In this document: in pieces, positions 52,718 through 61,021 of the stretch
Numbering within the stretch: the first letter of the stretch is position 1
Layout of the letters: each line of letters begins with the position of its first letter
NCBI GenBank assembly: GCA_002342065.1
Contig: DDPF01000010.1
Coordinates: forward strand, 124,001 to 188,000
DNA: 64,000 nucleotides
Direction: 5' to 3'
Source of the DNA: Bacteroidetes bacterium UBA2475
GTDB taxonomy: Bacteria; Bacteroidota; Bacteroidia; B-17B0; Aurantibacillaceae
Notes under the pieces: model-generated
Told to the model about the DNA's origin: nothing
Database searches by the model: none
What the model saw: the letters and a program-made list of their open reading frames with translations, nothing else
Translations under genes and position numbers: made by a program

Positions 52718-54016
52718 ATGCAAAAGTTATTTCCGGAATTCCCTGCAACCAGCGCTACTGATTGGAAAGATCAATTAACAAAAGATCTTAAAGGAGAACC
52801 ATATGAAGACCTTATCTGGAAAAACGAGAACGGTTTTAGCATACAACCTTTTTATACTAAAGAAGATCTTAAGCAAAATTATGAGCCAGCTTTTACTCAT
52901 GCCAATTGGGAAATTTGTGTACACAAAGAAAATATAAGCTCAAAAGAAATAAACGAACAGCTAACAGCAGACTTAAATCGCGGGGCAAGTTCTATTTCGG
53001 TTAACTGTAAAGATGTTGATCTTTCAGTCGCTTTAAAAGGCATTCAACTTAATTATATTCAGTCAATTTTTATTGTTGATGAAACAACCGCAACAGAGTT
53101 AAAAAAATATTTAGAACAAACATACAATTTAAATGATCTTAACTTTTCGTTGATTACTGAAAATTTTAAGAATGAAGCAGACCTTAAGAGCTGGAATAAA
53201 GTAATTTCTCTTTTTGAAACTTATAAAAATATAAAAACAATAAGTGTAGACGCTTTAGCTTTTCATAACCAAAATTGTTTGGCCTATTATGAAGTTGCAA
53301 TTATTTTATCTGCTTTAAACGAATATCTTCAATCCGAAATAAGATCTTCAACCCCTTTTGTAATTAAAACCGGTGTTAATTCAGATTACTTCCTTCAGAT
53401 CGCTAAACTACGTGCCATCAGAAGGTTGTGGACTATTTTAAGAACTGAATATAATTTAAAAAATGATCTGCATTTAATAGTTGAAACAACTTTAACCAAC
53501 AAATCAGTTTCTGATAAATACACCAATTTATTACGCACCACTGTTGAAGCAATGAGCGCTGTTGCCGGTGGTTGTAACGAATTGATCGTTACAGAATTTG
53601 ACACTTTATTTACAGAGAACAAAAAACTTTCTTCTCGTATGGCTATCAATCAGCAATTAATTTTAAAAGACGAAAGTTATTTAGATAAAATGGCTGATAT
53701 AGGTTGTGGATCTTATTATATTGAAAGTATTACAGATGCCATTGCTGCTAAAGCTTTAGAAACCTTTAAACATTTTGAGAAAGAAGGCGGGTATTTTAAA
53801 TGTATTGAGAAAAATATTTTTTCAAACGAGATTAAGATACAATCTGACCAACGTAATGAATTATATAAGACCTCTAAACAATTAGCCATTGGTGTAAATA
53901 AATTCAGGAACGAAAAAGAGAAGATCACTTTATCAAAACAAAAACTGGAAGAATTAAAACATCTGCCGCTTAACAACGCCGTTTTAAATTTTGAACTCGA
54001 AAACTTTTTTAATTAA
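52718..54016 (+). CDS. mutA: Methylmalonyl-CoA mutase small subunit
   Basis: A 432-residue homologue of the small (non-catalytic) subunit. It opens with LFPEFPATSATDWKDQLTKDLKGEPYEDLIWKNENG and has the TIM-barrel-like fold typical of the mutase family, with LRAIRRLWTILRTEYNL, which lines up with the large subunit helix MRAARMLWAKIVKQF, and GGCNELIVTEFD. The usual active-site residues seen in MutB are missing. It is shorter than classical MutA (about 620-640) because the C-terminal B12-binding-like domain is lost. The stop codon overlaps the start of mutB by one base (TAATG), so the subunits are made in step. Confidence 0.86.
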   Translation: MQKLFPEFPATSATDWKDQLTKDLKGEPYEDLIWKNENGFSIQPFYTKEDLKQNYEPAFTHANWEICVHKENISSKEINEQLTADLNRGASSISVNCKDVDLSVALKGIQLNYIQSIFIVDETTATELKKYLEQTYNLNDLNFSLITENFKNEADLKSWNKVISLFETYKNIKTISVDALAFHNQNCLAYYEVAIILSALNEYLQSEIRSSTPFVIKTGVNSDYFLQIAKLRAIRRLWTILRTEYNLKNDLHLIVETTLTNKSVSDKYTNLLRTTVEAMSAVAGGCNELIVTEFDTLFTENKKLSSRMAINQQLILKDESYLDKMADIGCGSYYIESITDAIAAKALETFKHFEKEGGYFKCIEKNIFSNEIKIQSDQRNELYKTSKQLAIGVNKFRNEKEKITLSKQKLEELKHLPLNNAVLNFELENFFN

Positions 54017-56142
54017 TGCGCAAAGCTCTAGACCATATTACCTATAAATCAAAAGGAGAAACAACTTTTCCTAAAGGAGAAACATTTCTTACTGCCGAAC
54101 AAATTGAGATAGAAGGAAATTATACTTCTAGCGACCTTAAAGACCTTGAACATCTAAGTTATGCTGCCGGCTTGCCGCCGTATTTACGTGGCCCCTACTC
54201 CAGCATGTACATTAAAAATCCATGGACCATTCGTCAGTACGCCGGATTTAGTACTGCAGAAGACAGTAATGCGTTTTACAAACGTAATTTAGCGGCGGGT
54301 CAAAAAGGTTTATCAGTAGCATTTGATTTGGCAACACACCGCGGTTACGACAGCGATAACGAACGTGTAGAAGGTGATGTTGGAAAAGCAGGCGTTGCCA
54401 TTGACAGCATTTTAGATATGAAAATTTTGTTTGACAGCATTCCGTTAGATGAAATGAGCGTATCGATGACCATGAACGGTGCGGTTTTACCAATTCTTGC
54501 ATTTTATATTGTCGCTGCCAAAGAGCAAGGCGTTAGTATGGATAAATTAACCGGTACTATACAAAATGATATTTTAAAAGAGTTCATGGTGCGTAATACT
54601 TATATCTATCCACCGGGTCCGAGTATGAAAATTATTGCTGATATTTTTGAATTCACTTCTAAGAATATGCCAAAATTCAATTCTATTTCTATTAGCGGAT
54701 ATCACATGCAGGAAGCTGGTGCCACCGCAGATATAGAATTGGCCTATACTTTAGCCGACGGTTTGGAATATTTGCGTACCGGAATTAATTCAGGATTAGA
54801 TATTGATTCTTTTGCGCCACGCTTATCTTTTTTCTGGGCAATAGGCATGAACCATTACATGGAGATCGCTAAAATGCGTGCCGCAAGAATGTTGTGGGCA
54901 AAAATTGTAAAACAGTTCAACCCTAAAAATAAAAAATCTCTTGCTTTAAGAACTCACTGCCAAACAAGTGGCTGGAGTTTAACAGAACAAGATCCATACA
55001 ATAATGTTACCCGCACCTGTATTGAAGCCTTAGCTGCGGCCATGGGGCATACACAAAGCCTGCATACGAATGCATTAGACGAAGCCATTGCCTTACCAAC
55101 AGATTTTAGCGCGCGTATTGCGCGTAATACTCAATTAGTATTACAACACGAAACCAATATTTGCAAAGTAGTAGATCCATGGGGCGGAAGTTATCACGTA
55201 GAAAAATTAACGCACGAAATTGCACACAAGGCTTGGGCATTAATTGAAGAAGTAGAAAAATTAGGTGGCATGGCAAAAGCTATAGAAACAGGTATCCCTA
55301 AAATGCGCATTGAAGAAGCCGCCGCTCGTAAACAAGCGCGTATTGACGGTGGAAAAGATATTATCGTTGGCGTAAATAGATTTAAAGTAAATGATGACAC
55401 ACTTATTGAAGTGTTAGATGTAGATAATACAAAAGTTCGCACCCAACAAATTGAACGTTTAAAAAAATTAAAAGCAGAGCGCGATAATGCTAAAGTAGAA
55501 AAAGCATTGAATGCTTTAACTGAAGCAGCACAAAGCGGAAAAGGAAATTTATTGGAACTGGCCATTAATGCAGCAGAGTGCAGATGCACTTTAGGAGAGA
55601 TCTCTACTGCTATGGAAAAAGTTTTTGGAAGATACAAAGCACAAATAAAATCAATTGCCGGTGTTTATAGTAAAGAAATAAAAATGGATAAAGATTTTTC
55701 TACCGCAAAAGAATTAGCAGATAAATTTGCTGCTATTGATGGAAGACGTCCACGTATTATGGTTGCAAAAATGGGACAGGACGGGCACGATCGTGGTGCA
55801 AAAGTTATTGCTACCAGTTTTGCAGACATGGGTTTTGACGTAGATATTGGTCCATTGTTTCAAACACCGGCCGAAGCTGCAAAACAAGCGGTTGAAAATG
55901 ATGTACACATTTTAGGGGTTTCAAGTTTAGCTGCAGGACACAAAACATTAGTACCACAGGTTATTGCTGAGTTAAAAAAATACGGGCGCCAGGATATTAT
56001 GGTTGTTGCAGGTGGTGTTATACCACAACAAGATTATGATTTTTTATTTAAAGCAGGCGTATCCTTCATTTTTGGTCCGGGAACCGTTATTAGTAAAAGC
56101 GCTATTGACATCTTAGAGAAGATGATAAAAAATTACAGCTAG
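54016..56142 (+). CDS. mutB: Methylmalonyl-CoA mutase large subunit
   Basis: A 708-residue adenosylcobalamin enzyme that interconverts (R)-methylmalonyl-CoA and succinyl-CoA in propionate metabolism. Catalytic part: YTSSDLKDLEHLSYAAGLPPYLRGPYSSMY near the start, AFDLATHRGYDSDNERVEGDVGKAGVA, IYPPGPSMKI, SISGYHMQEAGA with the active-site His, and HCQTSGWSLTEQDPYNNV. The C-terminal B12-binding domain has the base-off His motif D-G-H-D-R-G in MVAKMGQDGHDRGAKV, then FADMGFDVDIGPLFQTPAEAA and SSLAAGHKTLVPQV. All key residues are there. No epimerase (mce) or MeaB-type chaperone gene is next to it. Confidence 0.96.
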   Translation: MRKALDHITYKSKGETTFPKGETFLTAEQIEIEGNYTSSDLKDLEHLSYAAGLPPYLRGPYSSMYIKNPWTIRQYAGFSTAEDSNAFYKRNLAAGQKGLSVAFDLATHRGYDSDNERVEGDVGKAGVAIDSILDMKILFDSIPLDEMSVSMTMNGAVLPILAFYIVAAKEQGVSMDKLTGTIQNDILKEFMVRNTYIYPPGPSMKIIADIFEFTSKNMPKFNSISISGYHMQEAGATADIELAYTLADGLEYLRTGINSGLDIDSFAPRLSFFWAIGMNHYMEIAKMRAARMLWAKIVKQFNPKNKKSLALRTHCQTSGWSLTEQDPYNNVTRTCIEALAAAMGHTQSLHTNALDEAIALPTDFSARIARNTQLVLQHETNICKVVDPWGGSYHVEKLTHEIAHKAWALIEEVEKLGGMAKAIETGIPKMRIEEAAARKQARIDGGKDIIVGVNRFKVNDDTLIEVLDVDNTKVRTQQIERLKKLKAERDNAKVEKALNALTEAAQSGKGNLLELAINAAECRCTLGEISTAMEKVFGRYKAQIKSIAGVYSKEIKMDKDFSTAKELADKFAAIDGRRPRIMVAKMGQDGHDRGAKVIATSFADMGFDVDIGPLFQTPAEAAKQAVENDVHILGVSSLAAGHKTLVPQVIAELKKYGRQDIMVVAGGVIPQQDYDFLFKAGVSFIFGPGTVISKSAIDILEKMIKNYS

Positions 56143-56186
56143 TTTATTTTATTTTGTAACTTCATATTAAATATAAATACAATATC

Positions 56187-56606
56187 ATGAAAACATTACT
56201 TATTACAGGAGCATTAGTTTTTTCATTTAGTTTTACTTTTTCGCAAAAAATAAAAGAATCAGAAGTTCCTAAAACGGTTACAGATGCTTTTAATGCGAAT
56301 TTTAGTGGCGTTAAAGCTAAAAGTTGGGAAAAAGAAAAAGATGGTACATATGAAGCTGACTTTGACCTAAACAAAATTGAAAACTCTGCTACATTTAAAG
56401 CAGATGGTACATTAATTGAAACTGAGACTGAAATTGCTATTGGCGAATTACCAAAAGCGGTAAGCGATTACTTAACAAAAAATTATAACGGTAAAAAAAT
56501 AAAAGAAGCTGAAAAAATTGTTGATGCTGAAGGCAATGTAAAATACGAAGTAGAAATTGACAATAAAGATCTTCTCTTTGATCAACAGGGAAATTTTATT
56601 AAATAA
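56187..56606 (+). CDS. Small secreted PepSY-like protein
   Basis: A 139-residue protein with a signal peptide ending FSFTFSQ and two repeats of the PepSY-like (BLIP fold) type: KIKESEVPKTVTDAFNANFSGVKAKSWEKEKDGTYEADFDLNKIEN, and later AIGELPKAVSDYLTKNYNGKKIKEAEKIVDAEGNVKYEVEIDNKDLLFDQQGNFIK. Each half ends with a D-x-x-G-x-x-I/F pattern. Proteins of this type are periplasmic and may bind peptides or metals; the target is unknown. A terminator follows directly. Confidence 0.8.
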   Translation: MKTLLITGALVFSFSFTFSQKIKESEVPKTVTDAFNANFSGVKAKSWEKEKDGTYEADFDLNKIENSATFKADGTLIETETEIAIGELPKAVSDYLTKNYNGKKIKEAEKIVDAEGNVKYEVEIDNKDLLFDQQGNFIK

Positions 56607-56614
56607 AACTGGAG

Positions 56615-56644
56615 AGCCTTTACAACATGTAAGGGCTTTTTTAT
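56615..56644 (+). terminator. Terminator after the PepSY-like gene
   Basis: AGCCTTTACA and TGTAAGGGCT pair around ACA (one G-U pair), followed by a T-run. It reaches to the end of the convergent array gene at 56641. Confidence 0.82.
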
Positions 56645-57216
56645 TTTTCCTCCGTAGCAACCTTAATATTGCCGTGTAAATGCGCAGCCGTATCTCTTAC
56701 AACCATAGGACCACCCATTAAATGTTTTGATCTTGTATTACCAATTTTATCTTTCTCTTCTATTTTACTTTTGCAAACAGTATCCTCTATCATAGCCGGT
56801 TCGCCAAGCATCATTTTTGGACCATTAATACTTTCCAGCGGGCGCTGGCTTAGTTCTACAGTATCCGGTACAACTTCAAGTTCACCAACCATATGCTCCT
56901 TAGAATCTGAGCATCCACTAAATAAGGTAGCGCCAAAAACTAAAAAACAAATAACTGCCGCTTTTTGCACTAGTTTCCATGACATAAATTCATTTACAAA
57001 ATGATCGAAACTCATTTCATGTAATTGAGTTTCTTTAAAACGCCCGCATACATTTGCGGTTGTAGGTAATTCTGTAAAAAATGTTTTTACTTCATCAATA
57101 GTTTTTTTACTAAAATCAACTACGTTCTTTTTACACGACAAACAAAAAGCGCCTTTATCATTTGGCGCCATGTTATTCCAATTCTCGTGGCAGGGTTCTT
57201 TTATTGTAATTTTCAT
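56641..57216 (-). CDS. Four-Cys domain protein with internal lipobox (array gene 4)
   Basis: A 191-residue protein, last in a four-gene array. I use the ATG at 57216 because all four paralogues start MK(I/L); a TTG two codons earlier is in frame. Residues 1-60 are a conserved domain with C9, H10, C25, C28 and C57 (EPCHENW, AFCLSC, NVCGRF). A hydrophobic segment (86-99) after KLVQK ends in LFSGC with Cys102, just like a lipobox. The tail (103-191) is disordered and has MG-type repeats (MVGELEVV, MMLGEPAMI, LMGGPMVV), each before an Asp-Thr. I do not know the function. Both halves of the lipobox idea are inference. Confidence 0.78.
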   Translation of the reverse strand: MKITIKEPCHENWNNMAPNDKGAFCLSCKKNVVDFSKKTIDEVKTFFTELPTTANVCGRFKETQLHEMSFDHFVNEFMSWKLVQKAAVICFLVFGATLFSGCSDSKEHMVGELEVVPDTVELSQRPLESINGPKMMLGEPAMIEDTVCKSKIEEKDKIGNTRSKHLMGGPMVVRDTAAHLHGNIKVATEEK

Positions 57217-57228
57217 GTGCAATCTTAT

Positions 57229-57753
57229 TTAATTAATAGCAACATCACCTTTCATATGAATTTCCACAGGCTGCGGTTTTTCTTTTTGTTTCTTAGCTTC
57301 TTTTGTTGCTTTTTTCTTTTTTAGTGTATCTGCAGCGATAGCTTTTGGATCTGGGCAATTCAATAACGTATCATATAAAGGCGGCATGCTATCAAATGCA
57401 ACAACACCAGCGGTATGCTCTTCGTATTCCCTATTCTCTTCTGTGGAGCAACTGCTAAACAAAGTTGTACCCAACACTAAAAAACAAATTACCGCCGCGC
57501 GTTTTAAAAATTTCCAACTCATAAACTCGTTTATGAATTCATCAAAACTTAGTTCGTGTAATTGTTTTTCCCTGAATCTTCCGCATACACTTTCGGTAGC
57601 AGGTTTCTGCACAAAAAACGTTTTAATTTCATCAATGGTCTTTTTACTAAAATCAACCACTGTTTTTTGACAGGCTAAACAAAATGCACCCTTATCGTTG
57701 GGAGTCATTTTATCCCAATCTTCATGGCAAGGTTCGTTAATTGAAATTTTCAT
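57229..57753 (-). CDS. Four-Cys domain protein with internal lipobox (array gene 3)
   Basis: A 174-residue paralogue. C9, H10, C25, C28 and C57 are kept, with the conserved VVDFSKKTIDEIKTFF helix and REKQLHELSFDEF. The hydrophobic segment (86-99) is followed by FSSC with Cys102, the same four residues that end the true N-terminal lipoprotein signals at 6112 and 7250. The tail is Lys- and Glu-rich with one Cys (LLNCPDPKA) and ends in a KPQPVEIHMKGDVAIN motif. The start is 6 bases from the stop codon of the gene upstream, in a tight operon. Confidence 0.78.
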   Translation of the reverse strand: MKISINEPCHEDWDKMTPNDKGAFCLACQKTVVDFSKKTIDEIKTFFVQKPATESVCGRFREKQLHELSFDEFINEFMSWKFLKRAAVICFLVLGTTLFSSCSTEENREYEEHTAGVVAFDSMPPLYDTLLNCPDPKAIAADTLKKKKATKEAKKQKEKPQPVEIHMKGDVAIN

Positions 57754-57759
57754 AATAAA

Positions 57760-58278
57760 TTATTTAGCATTCTTATCTTCCATTACAGCCTCGCCCATAA
57801 GCATATGAGGCGGCTCTTTTTTCTTTTTTGGTTGTTTTGTTTTTGTGGTTGATACCCTGCCTTTAATTGGCGCTTTATGAGTTGTATCCTTCGCACATTT
57901 TTTTGTAGTATCCGTCGGCATCACGTAAGCAACTTTACCCATAACAGGTTCTTGTATATCCGAATGACTTTGCGCGTAACCAAATAAACTTAAACCAAAA
58001 ACAAAGAACACAACTAAGGCTGCCTTTTGCATAAATTTCCATGAGCGGAAACTTGTAAAAAAATCGTCAAAGGTTAGTACGTCTAACTGGTGCTCTTCAA
58101 AGCGACCACAAACAGACTCAGTACTTGTTTTCTTTCTGAAAAAATCTTTTATCTGTGTGATGCTCTTGTTGCTAAAGTCAACAACATTTTTTTGACATGA
58201 TAAACAAAAAGCGCCTTTATCATTTGGCGTCATTTTATCCCAGTTCTCGTGGCAGGGTTCGTTAATTGAAATCTTCAT
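57760..58278 (-). CDS. Four-Cys domain protein with internal AQ site (array gene 2)
   Basis: A 172-residue paralogue whose residues 1-36 differ from the first array gene at only one position. The four Cys (9, 25, 28, 57) and His10 are conserved. The hydrophobic segment ends LFGYAQ, so residue A102 followed by Q103 lines up with Cys102 of the lipobox copies and looks like a signal-peptidase-I site. The tail carries VMGKVAYVMPTDTTKKCAKDTT, IKGRV and LMGEAVMEDKNAK. Function not known; the order of domain, membrane segment and tail resembles anti-sigma factors in outline only. Confidence 0.78.
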   Translation of the reverse strand: MKISINEPCHENWDKMTPNDKGAFCLSCQKNVVDFSNKSITQIKDFFRKKTSTESVCGRFEEHQLDVLTFDDFFTSFRSWKFMQKAALVVFFVFGLSLFGYAQSHSDIQEPVMGKVAYVMPTDTTKKCAKDTTHKAPIKGRVSTTKTKQPKKKKEPPHMLMGEAVMEDKNAK

Positions 58279-58296
58279 AGTATCTAATTTACAAAA

Positions 58297-58809
58297 TTAT
58301 TTAGCATTTTTATCTTCTGTTAAAGGTTCGTCCATATGCCTTTTGTTTTTTGGCTTTTTTTGATCGTCTTTAGGCTGAACTTTTATTTTACCTTTTATCA
58401 TTGGCTTTTCAGTTGTATCTTTTTTACAAACTTTTTTGGTTGTATCCTCAGGCATGTAAGCAACTGCGCCCATTAATTTAGGTCTGTATTTTGGTCCGGT
58501 TTGTGCGCCAGCAAATAAACTAAAACCAAAAACAAAGAATACGATCAACGCTGCCTTTTGAAAATATTTCCATTGCATAAATTTTTGAAAAAAATCATCA
58601 AAGGTCAAAGCTTCTAACTGACCTTCTTCAAAACGGCCGCAAACAGATTCGTTACCAGATTTTTTCTTAAAAAAATCTTTAATTTGAGTAATGGTCTTGC
58701 TGCTAAAATCAACTACATTTTTTTGGCAAGAAAGACAAAAAGCACCTTTATCGTTGGGTGTCATTTTATCCCAATTCTCGTGGCAGGGTTCGTTAATGGA
58801 GAGTTTCAT
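58297..58809 (-). CDS. Four-Cys domain protein with internal AQ site (array gene 1)
   Basis: A 170-residue paralogue and the first gene of the array. The start is the ATG at 58809, which begins MKLSINEPCHENW like its relatives; a longer frame to 58902 adds a leader none of the others has. Cys9, 25, 28 and 57 are present. The membrane segment is followed by LFAGAQ (A102-Q103). The tail resembles that of gene 2: LMGAVAYMPEDTTKKVCKKDTT, IKGKI, and the same final EDKNAK. This close match shows the two copies are the most recent pair. The operon promoter must lie in 58810-58960. Confidence 0.78.
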   Translation of the reverse strand: MKLSINEPCHENWDKMTPNDKGAFCLSCQKNVVDFSSKTITQIKDFFKKKSGNESVCGRFEEGQLEALTFDDFFQKFMQWKYFQKAALIVFFVFGFSLFAGAQTGPKYRPKLMGAVAYMPEDTTKKVCKKDTTEKPMIKGKIKVQPKDDQKKPKNKRHMDEPLTEDKNAK

Positions 58810-58946
58810 ATTTTCATTTTTATGATGAAGCGATCTTTGATCTGCTTTATCGGTTTTATATTTAGATGCTGCCAAAGGGATAATTCCATAAAATACCAGC
58901 AATTTTTTTAAAAGGCTAATTAGCTGGTTATTAGGGGTATTTTTAT

Positions 58947-58954
58947 TAAATTTG
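58947..58954 (+). promoter_or_regulatory. Putative -7 element before the esterase gene
   Basis: TAAATTTG matches the TA..TTTG consensus on the plus strand. It would give a leader of about 105 bases that contains the hairpin at 58976-59018. No convincing -33 element is seen, so this stays tentative. Confidence 0.3.
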
Positions 58955-58975
58955 TTAAGCGAAGTCGATTATAAA

Positions 58976-59018
58976 CGTTTGTAAATACCTCCTTACCTGC
59001 AAGGTAAGCTTGCAAACG
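58976..59018 (+). repeat. Nested hairpin upstream of the esterase gene
   Basis: The inner stem is CTTACC (58992-58997) with GGTAAG (59003-59008), and the outer stem CGTTTG (58976-58981) with CAAACG (59013-59018). TAAATAC (58982-58988) can also pair with GTATTTA (59038-59044). It could be a leader structure or a junction left by insertion of the genes to the right. Confidence 0.45.
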
Positions 59019-59067
59019 GTTTTATTGCTCTTAGCGAGTATTTATAAGCAATTAATATAGACACGAT

Positions 59068-60321
59068 ATGAAAAATAAATTTTTAATCTTGACAATATCT
59101 TTTTTCTCAGTTATCGGAAATATAAATGGACAATACTGCACCAACGACACAAGATATACGGAGGTGGCATATTTTGACTCAACCGAAATTTCAGTTGCAG
59201 CAAATGTTCAATTCGGTAGTGCGTTAGACCACTTAGGAAATGCCTACGCATTAAGAATGGACATATACTATCCAAACCTTACAATCGACCTCTCTCCTAA
59301 ACGACCATTTGTTATGTTGTTTCATGGCGGTGGGTTCTCATCAGGAGACAAACAATCAGGTGACATAAAAGATTTGTGTATACACATGGCTAGAAGAGGC
59401 TTCGTTTGTGCCACTGTAAATTATCGACTTGGATACAACTTTAGCGAATATGGTCAGTATAAAGCAAGATACAGAGCTATTCAAGATGGACACGCTGCAA
59501 TGCGACATATCGTTAATAATGCAAATGCTATTAGAGTTGATACCAGCTGGATGTTTGTTGGTGGACAAAGTGCGGGGTCGTTACTTGCTTTGGGTATGGT
59601 GTATGCAGAACCATTTGAACTCGATAGTGTATCGTTGTTGTACAATGCAACAGCTGTTAGTGCAGAATTAGGAAATCTTTATACATCTGGTAATAATTTA
59701 ACTAATACTTATTCTTTTAAAGGTATTTTTAATAATTGGGGCGGGGTAACTAAAACGGAAGTGGATTTCAACGAAATGCTTCCTACAGTAGCTTTCCATG
59801 GAGAACTTGACACTATCGTTAAAATAGATGCAGATAATTCCTTTCTACATTATACATTAAATGGCTCCAGAGCTATACACAATGACTTAATAGCAAAAAA
59901 TATTTGTAGCGAACTAACTGTTGATACAATTGGAGGGCACGGAGTTTTCAGAAATGCGAGTAGCGTTTTTAGAGCAGGACGGGCAAGCTGCTTTTTTAAA
60001 AGTATTTTTTGTAACACTTGCACAAACTTTTACACGACTGACTCCATACCTTCAACTTGTTCGTCACCAGTAAGTATTAACGAAAATTATTTTGACCCAA
60101 ATATTAAAGTATATCCAAATCCTTTCGACAACTTTATTAAAATTGAGGGTGTTAAAGGTGCTTTAGACATAACCATTTACAACTGTTTTGGACAATTGGT
60201 TTACAAGGACGAAAAATCTAATGGAGAAGTTCAGATTAGTTTACTGCCCGGAATTTATTTCCTTACCACTAAACATCTTGAATCAAATAAAACATTCACA
60301 ACTAAACTGATAAAAAATTAA
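59068..60321 (+). CDS. Secreted alpha/beta-hydrolase (esterase) with T9SS type A domain
   Basis: A 417-residue secreted esterase. The signal peptide ends GNINGQ. The catalytic domain belongs to the HGGG/carboxylesterase group: FHGGGFSSGDKQSGD (oxyanion hole), VGGQSAGSLLALGM with the nucleophile Ser of G-x-S-x-G, FHGELDTIVKID with the likely Asp, and TIGGHGVFRN with the His. Four Cys in the loop FCNTCTNF..STCSS precede a type A sorting domain (IKVYPNPFDNFIKIEG, ITIYNCFGQLVYKDE, LLPGIYFLTTKH). It is therefore probably displayed on or released from the cell surface. Codon use (more GAC, ATC and CGA than neighbours) looks different and hints at transfer. Confidence 0.87.
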   Translation: MKNKFLILTISFFSVIGNINGQYCTNDTRYTEVAYFDSTEISVAANVQFGSALDHLGNAYALRMDIYYPNLTIDLSPKRPFVMLFHGGGFSSGDKQSGDIKDLCIHMARRGFVCATVNYRLGYNFSEYGQYKARYRAIQDGHAAMRHIVNNANAIRVDTSWMFVGGQSAGSLLALGMVYAEPFELDSVSLLYNATAVSAELGNLYTSGNNLTNTYSFKGIFNNWGGVTKTEVDFNEMLPTVAFHGELDTIVKIDADNSFLHYTLNGSRAIHNDLIAKNICSELTVDTIGGHGVFRNASSVFRAGRASCFFKSIFCNTCTNFYTTDSIPSTCSSPVSINENYFDPNIKVYPNPFDNFIKIEGVKGALDITIYNCFGQLVYKDEKSNGEVQISLLPGIYFLTTKHLESNKTFTTKLIKN

Positions 60322-60427
60322 CTGCTTATAACAGAGGTGTTGCGCCATTTTTTGCGTGTTAACGCTCAAATGTATAACTTGGACAAGCAAAACAATACAT
60401 GTAGCTGCAAAATTTTAAGCGTACATT
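60322..60427. other. Junction sequence 1 between accessory genes
   Basis: A 106-base non-coding stretch richer in GC than usual at its centre, with TAACAGAGG, TTGCGCC and GCGTGTTAACGC, and no ORF I would accept. It separates the esterase from the next small gene. It has the look of the junctions between integron- or cassette-like genes seen in some Bacteroidota, but no defined att site could be assigned. Confidence 0.3.
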
Positions 60428-61021
60428 ATGAAAACATTTTTAAAAATCACATTCTGGGCGGTAAGTCTTACTGCTTCATTTTCTTTTATACAGAAAACAC
60501 CGTTCAATCTTTCAATGCAAGCTCCGGAAAAGTGGATCAAGAATTCTAATGAGGAAGTTTGGGACAATCTTTTTCGATTTAAACACACAGAGGCTGAGCT
60601 CAACAAATATATTTCAGACCATAAGGGCTCTGCACTTTTGTTATCTTATATGAAATATAATCCGGCAAACCATGCAGGACTTATCCCCATTATACAATTC
60701 AATTTGCGTAACAACAGCGCAAAAAAATTTTCTCAGTTTACAACCGTAATGGCAAGAAGCGCTGAAACAATGAAAAAGTACTTACACAATTTTAAATACA
60801 TTGATTCAGCAAAAGTGACAACGTTAGCCAACAGGGAATGTTTCTATTTTTCTGCTACATTTAACATGTTGACTAAAAATCGTGACACGCTCAAATCCAG
60901 ATCAAAAACATTTGCAGTTCCTTTTGGTGACAAATTCTTGCAAATAAATTTCACCGACGGACAATCCGAAGACTGTTCTATACTTTATGACAGTTTGATA
61001 AAGACCATTAAGTTTGACTAA
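60428..61021 (+). CDS. Secreted hypothetical protein
   Basis: A 197-residue protein with a signal peptide-like start (MKTFLKITFWAVSLTASFSF). The mature part looks like a DcrB/PsbP-type fold: FNLSMQAPEKWIKNSNEEVW, then GSALLLSYMKYNPANHAGLIPIIQFNLRN, and FAVPFGDKFLQINFTDGQSEDCSILYDSLIKTIKF at the end. Two Cys residues are present (RECFYF and EDCSI). It probably sits in the periplasm or the outer membrane. No known partner. It lies between two unusual junction sequences. Confidence 0.66.
   Translation: MKTFLKITFWAVSLTASFSFIQKTPFNLSMQAPEKWIKNSNEEVWDNLFRFKHTEAELNKYISDHKGSALLLSYMKYNPANHAGLIPIIQFNLRNNSAKKFSQFTTVMARSAETMKKYLHNFKYIDSAKVTTLANRECFYFSATFNMLTKNRDTLKSRSKTFAVPFGDKFLQINFTDGQSEDCSILYDSLIKTIKFD

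Noticed and set aside
56641..58809. Classical anti-sigma factors of the ZAS type
   Set aside because: The H-x3-C-x2-C signature is not present (His10 directly follows Cys9, and the C-x2-C is 15 residues on), and no sigma factor gene is adjacent.
58684..58911. Plus-strand ORF of 75 codons over the array start
   Set aside because: It is antisense to the strongly conserved four-Cys domain and lacks a signal or family pattern.
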